Made by a program: the position numbers and the translations under genes | Notes under the pieces: generated by a model | Told to the model about the DNA's origin: nothing | Seen by the model: the letters and a program-made list of their open reading frames with translations, nothing else | The model's database searches: none | Assembly: GCA_016764535.1 (NCBI GenBank) | Contig: JAESRR010000146.1 | Coordinates: forward strand, 1 to 5,625 | Origin: Cohaesibacteraceae bacterium | Lineage (GTDB): Bacteria; Pseudomonadota; Alphaproteobacteria; Rhizobiales; Cohaesibacteraceae | DNA: 5,625 bases | Direction of reading: 5' to 3' | Shown: piece by piece, positions 4,341 to 5,625 of the stretch | How positions within the stretch are numbered: the first letter of the stretch is position 1 | How the letters are laid out: each line of letters opens with the position of its first letter

Positions 4341-5625
4341 ATGTCTAACAATAAGTCCCTGATCTCGAAGCTGGTTCTTCCGGTGCCGATCATTCTGGTC
4401 ATTTCAATGGGCGTAATGTGGTATGTTTCATCCACAATGATCGTCAATAACGCCCGTGACGCCGCAACGCGCTCGGGCATCCAGACGGCCAATCAATTTA
4501 AAACCATAAGGGGATATTACACAAAAAATATCATCCTCAAGGTGAAGGCCAATGGAACCATAAAACCGGCGATCAACCATAAGAACGTGCCAAATACAGT
4601 ACCGTTACCGGCAACAATGGTGCACGACATTTCGAAATTGCTGAAGTCCTCATCGAGCCAGATGAACCTTTACAGCAAGTTTCCGTTCCCCAATCGTCGC
4701 AATCGCAAACTGGATACATTTCAAAGTGATGCCTGGGAATTTTTAAAGAACAATCCCGCAAAAACATTTTCCGCCGAGCAGGTACTCGGCGGAAAAACGT
4801 TCATGCGTGTCGCGATTGCAGATACCATGGCTGCGGGCTGTGTTGGTTGCCACAACGCGCATCCCGATACACCCAAAGCCAATTGGAAAGTCGGAGATGT
4901 GCGTGGCATTCTGGAAATCAACACGGATATTACAGCAACTCTCGCTTCAGCAAACACCGTTACGACAGCCATCCTCATTGGCATGCTGTTAACCGGCATC
5001 ACAATCTTTGGCTTTGTCTATTTTGCTGCAGGCGCCATCGTCAAGCCAGTCAAAAAGATGACCAAATTGATGAAAAAAATGGCCAGCGGTGATTATTACA
5101 CTGATCATTCTCAGGAAAACCGGAACGATGAAATCGGCGAAATGGCAGCAACACTTACCATTTTTGGTAACAAGCTCCGCGAAGCCGAAGAAGCCCAGTC
5201 AAGTGAATTTCGCCGCATCCAGGATGAAGCCACAGCAGCCGGAACCATTGACAACGCCACAAAAGAATTTGCCTCAACCATCGGCTCGGTTGCCAATTTC
5301 GTGGCCGAATCCTCTGAGCAGCTTGAGATCACTGCAAAAGCCCTTTCGAAAATTTCCGAAGATACCAATCACCGGTCAACGGCTGTTTCTGCAGCTTCCG
5401 AAGAAGCATCGGTCAATGTTCAGACAGTCGCAGCAGCGGCCAATGAAATGTCCTCTTCTATCAACGAAATTACCAAACAGGTAGATTCAGCCGCTAAAGC
5501 CGCACAGGCCGCAGTCAGGGAAGTCGAAAAAACCTCCAACCAGATGGACAGGCTTGCAAGCACTGCTGACAAAATTGGTGAAGTTGTAAAAATGATTTCA
5601 GAAATCGCCGAGCAAACAAATAAAC
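4341..5625 (+). CDS. Methyl-accepting chemotaxis protein with periplasmic Tll0287/DUF3365-like haem domain (3' end outside window)
   Basis: This is a membrane chemoreceptor that should pass a periplasmic signal to the CheA/CheW kinase. The first 428 residues are visible. They show a transmembrane helix (about 11-33) and a periplasmic domain of roughly 175 residues. A second helix (about 208-231), a HAMP linker (about 229-283, with KPVKKM and DEIGEM at 263-268) and the start of the MCP coiled coil (from about 300) follow. The periplasmic part has the Tll0287/DUF3365 pattern: YYTKNIILKVKANG, then NTVPLPATMVHDISK, then KFPFPNRRNRKLD. It also has CVGCH at 167-171, a c-type haem site. The signal is therefore probably redox or a gas such as O2 or NO, by analogy with haem-binding receptors of this class. 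The frame ends at EIAEQTNK, just before the conserved signalling tip. GGAG lies 7 nt before the ATG. Confidence 0.92.
   Translation, partial: MSNNKSLISKLVLPVPIILVISMGVMWYVSSTMIVNNARDAATRSGIQTANQFKTIRGYYTKNIILKVKANGTIKPAINHKNVPNTVPLPATMVHDISKLLKSSSSQMNLYSKFPFPNRRNRKLDTFQSDAWEFLKNNPAKTFSAEQVLGGKTFMRVAIADTMAAGCVGCHNAHPDTPKANWKVGDVRGILEINTDITATLASANTVTTAILIGMLLTGITIFGFVYFAAGAIVKPVKKMTKLMKKMASGDYYTDHSQENRNDEIGEMAATLTIFGNKLREAEEAQSSEFRRIQDEATAAGTIDNATKEFASTIGSVANFVAESSEQLEITAKALSKISEDTNHRSTAVSAASEEASVNVQTVAAAANEMSSSINEITKQVDSAAKAAQAAVREVEKTSNQMDRLASTADKIGEVVKMISEIAEQTNK

Noticed and set aside
5089..5484. 131-residue + strand reading frame inside the chemoreceptor
   Set aside because: It is a shifted frame of the repetitive Ala/Glu-rich coiled coil, giving low-complexity Pro/Lys/Gln sequence; the frame from 4341 stays open through it.

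Overview
The window looks like the chromosome of a Gram-negative bacterium, most likely an alphaproteobacterium. The grounds are protein style: the mer proteins, a CbtBA cobalt transporter behind a cobalamin riboswitch, and a HAMP/MCP chemoreceptor of the type common in Rhodospirillales-like marine or aquatic species. This placement is an impression from family resemblance and not a computed one. Base composition is moderate in the genes and strongly AT-rich in the spacer at about 4148-4320. There is no insertion sequence, integrase, tRNA, rRNA or CRISPR array.

Layout. (1) Positions 1-294 (+) hold the C-terminal part of a MarR-family regulator cut by the window edge. (2) Positions 303-2679 (-) hold a compact mercury-resistance operon in the order merT-merP-merF-merA, with overlapping or abutting junctions. 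It converges on the marR gene with only 8 bp between the stop codons. Upstream of merT is a promoter with a 19-bp spacer and a perfect CTGTAG/CTACAG dyad, the hallmark architecture of MerR-family activation, yet no merR gene lies in the window. (3) Positions about 2816-4147 (+) run divergently from mer: a 17-bp-spacer promoter with a dyad over its -35 box, a well-conserved cobalamin riboswitch, a hairpin just before the Shine-Dalgarno sequence, then cbtB and cbtA, closed by a rho-independent terminator. (4) A roughly 190-bp AT-rich spacer contains a perfect GTTACAA/TTGTAAC dyad. (5) From 4341 (+) runs a transmembrane chemoreceptor with a periplasmic Tll0287/DUF3365-like domain carrying a CxxCH haem c site, then HAMP and the start of the MCP signalling domain, cut by the right edge.

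How the genes work together. MerP scavenges Hg(II) in the periplasm, MerT and MerF carry it through the inner membrane on cysteine pairs, and cytosolic MerA reduces it to volatile Hg(0). CbtB and CbtA form a membrane cobalt-uptake system that should be switched off when cobalamin is plentiful. The two metal systems share one divergent intergenic region but appear to have separate controls: a trans-acting MerR-type protein for mer, and an RNA switch for cbt. I see no wholly new system here. The points most worth a second look are the mer operator without an adjacent merR, the reduced cysteine sets of MerF and MerA, and the haem-binding chemoreceptor.
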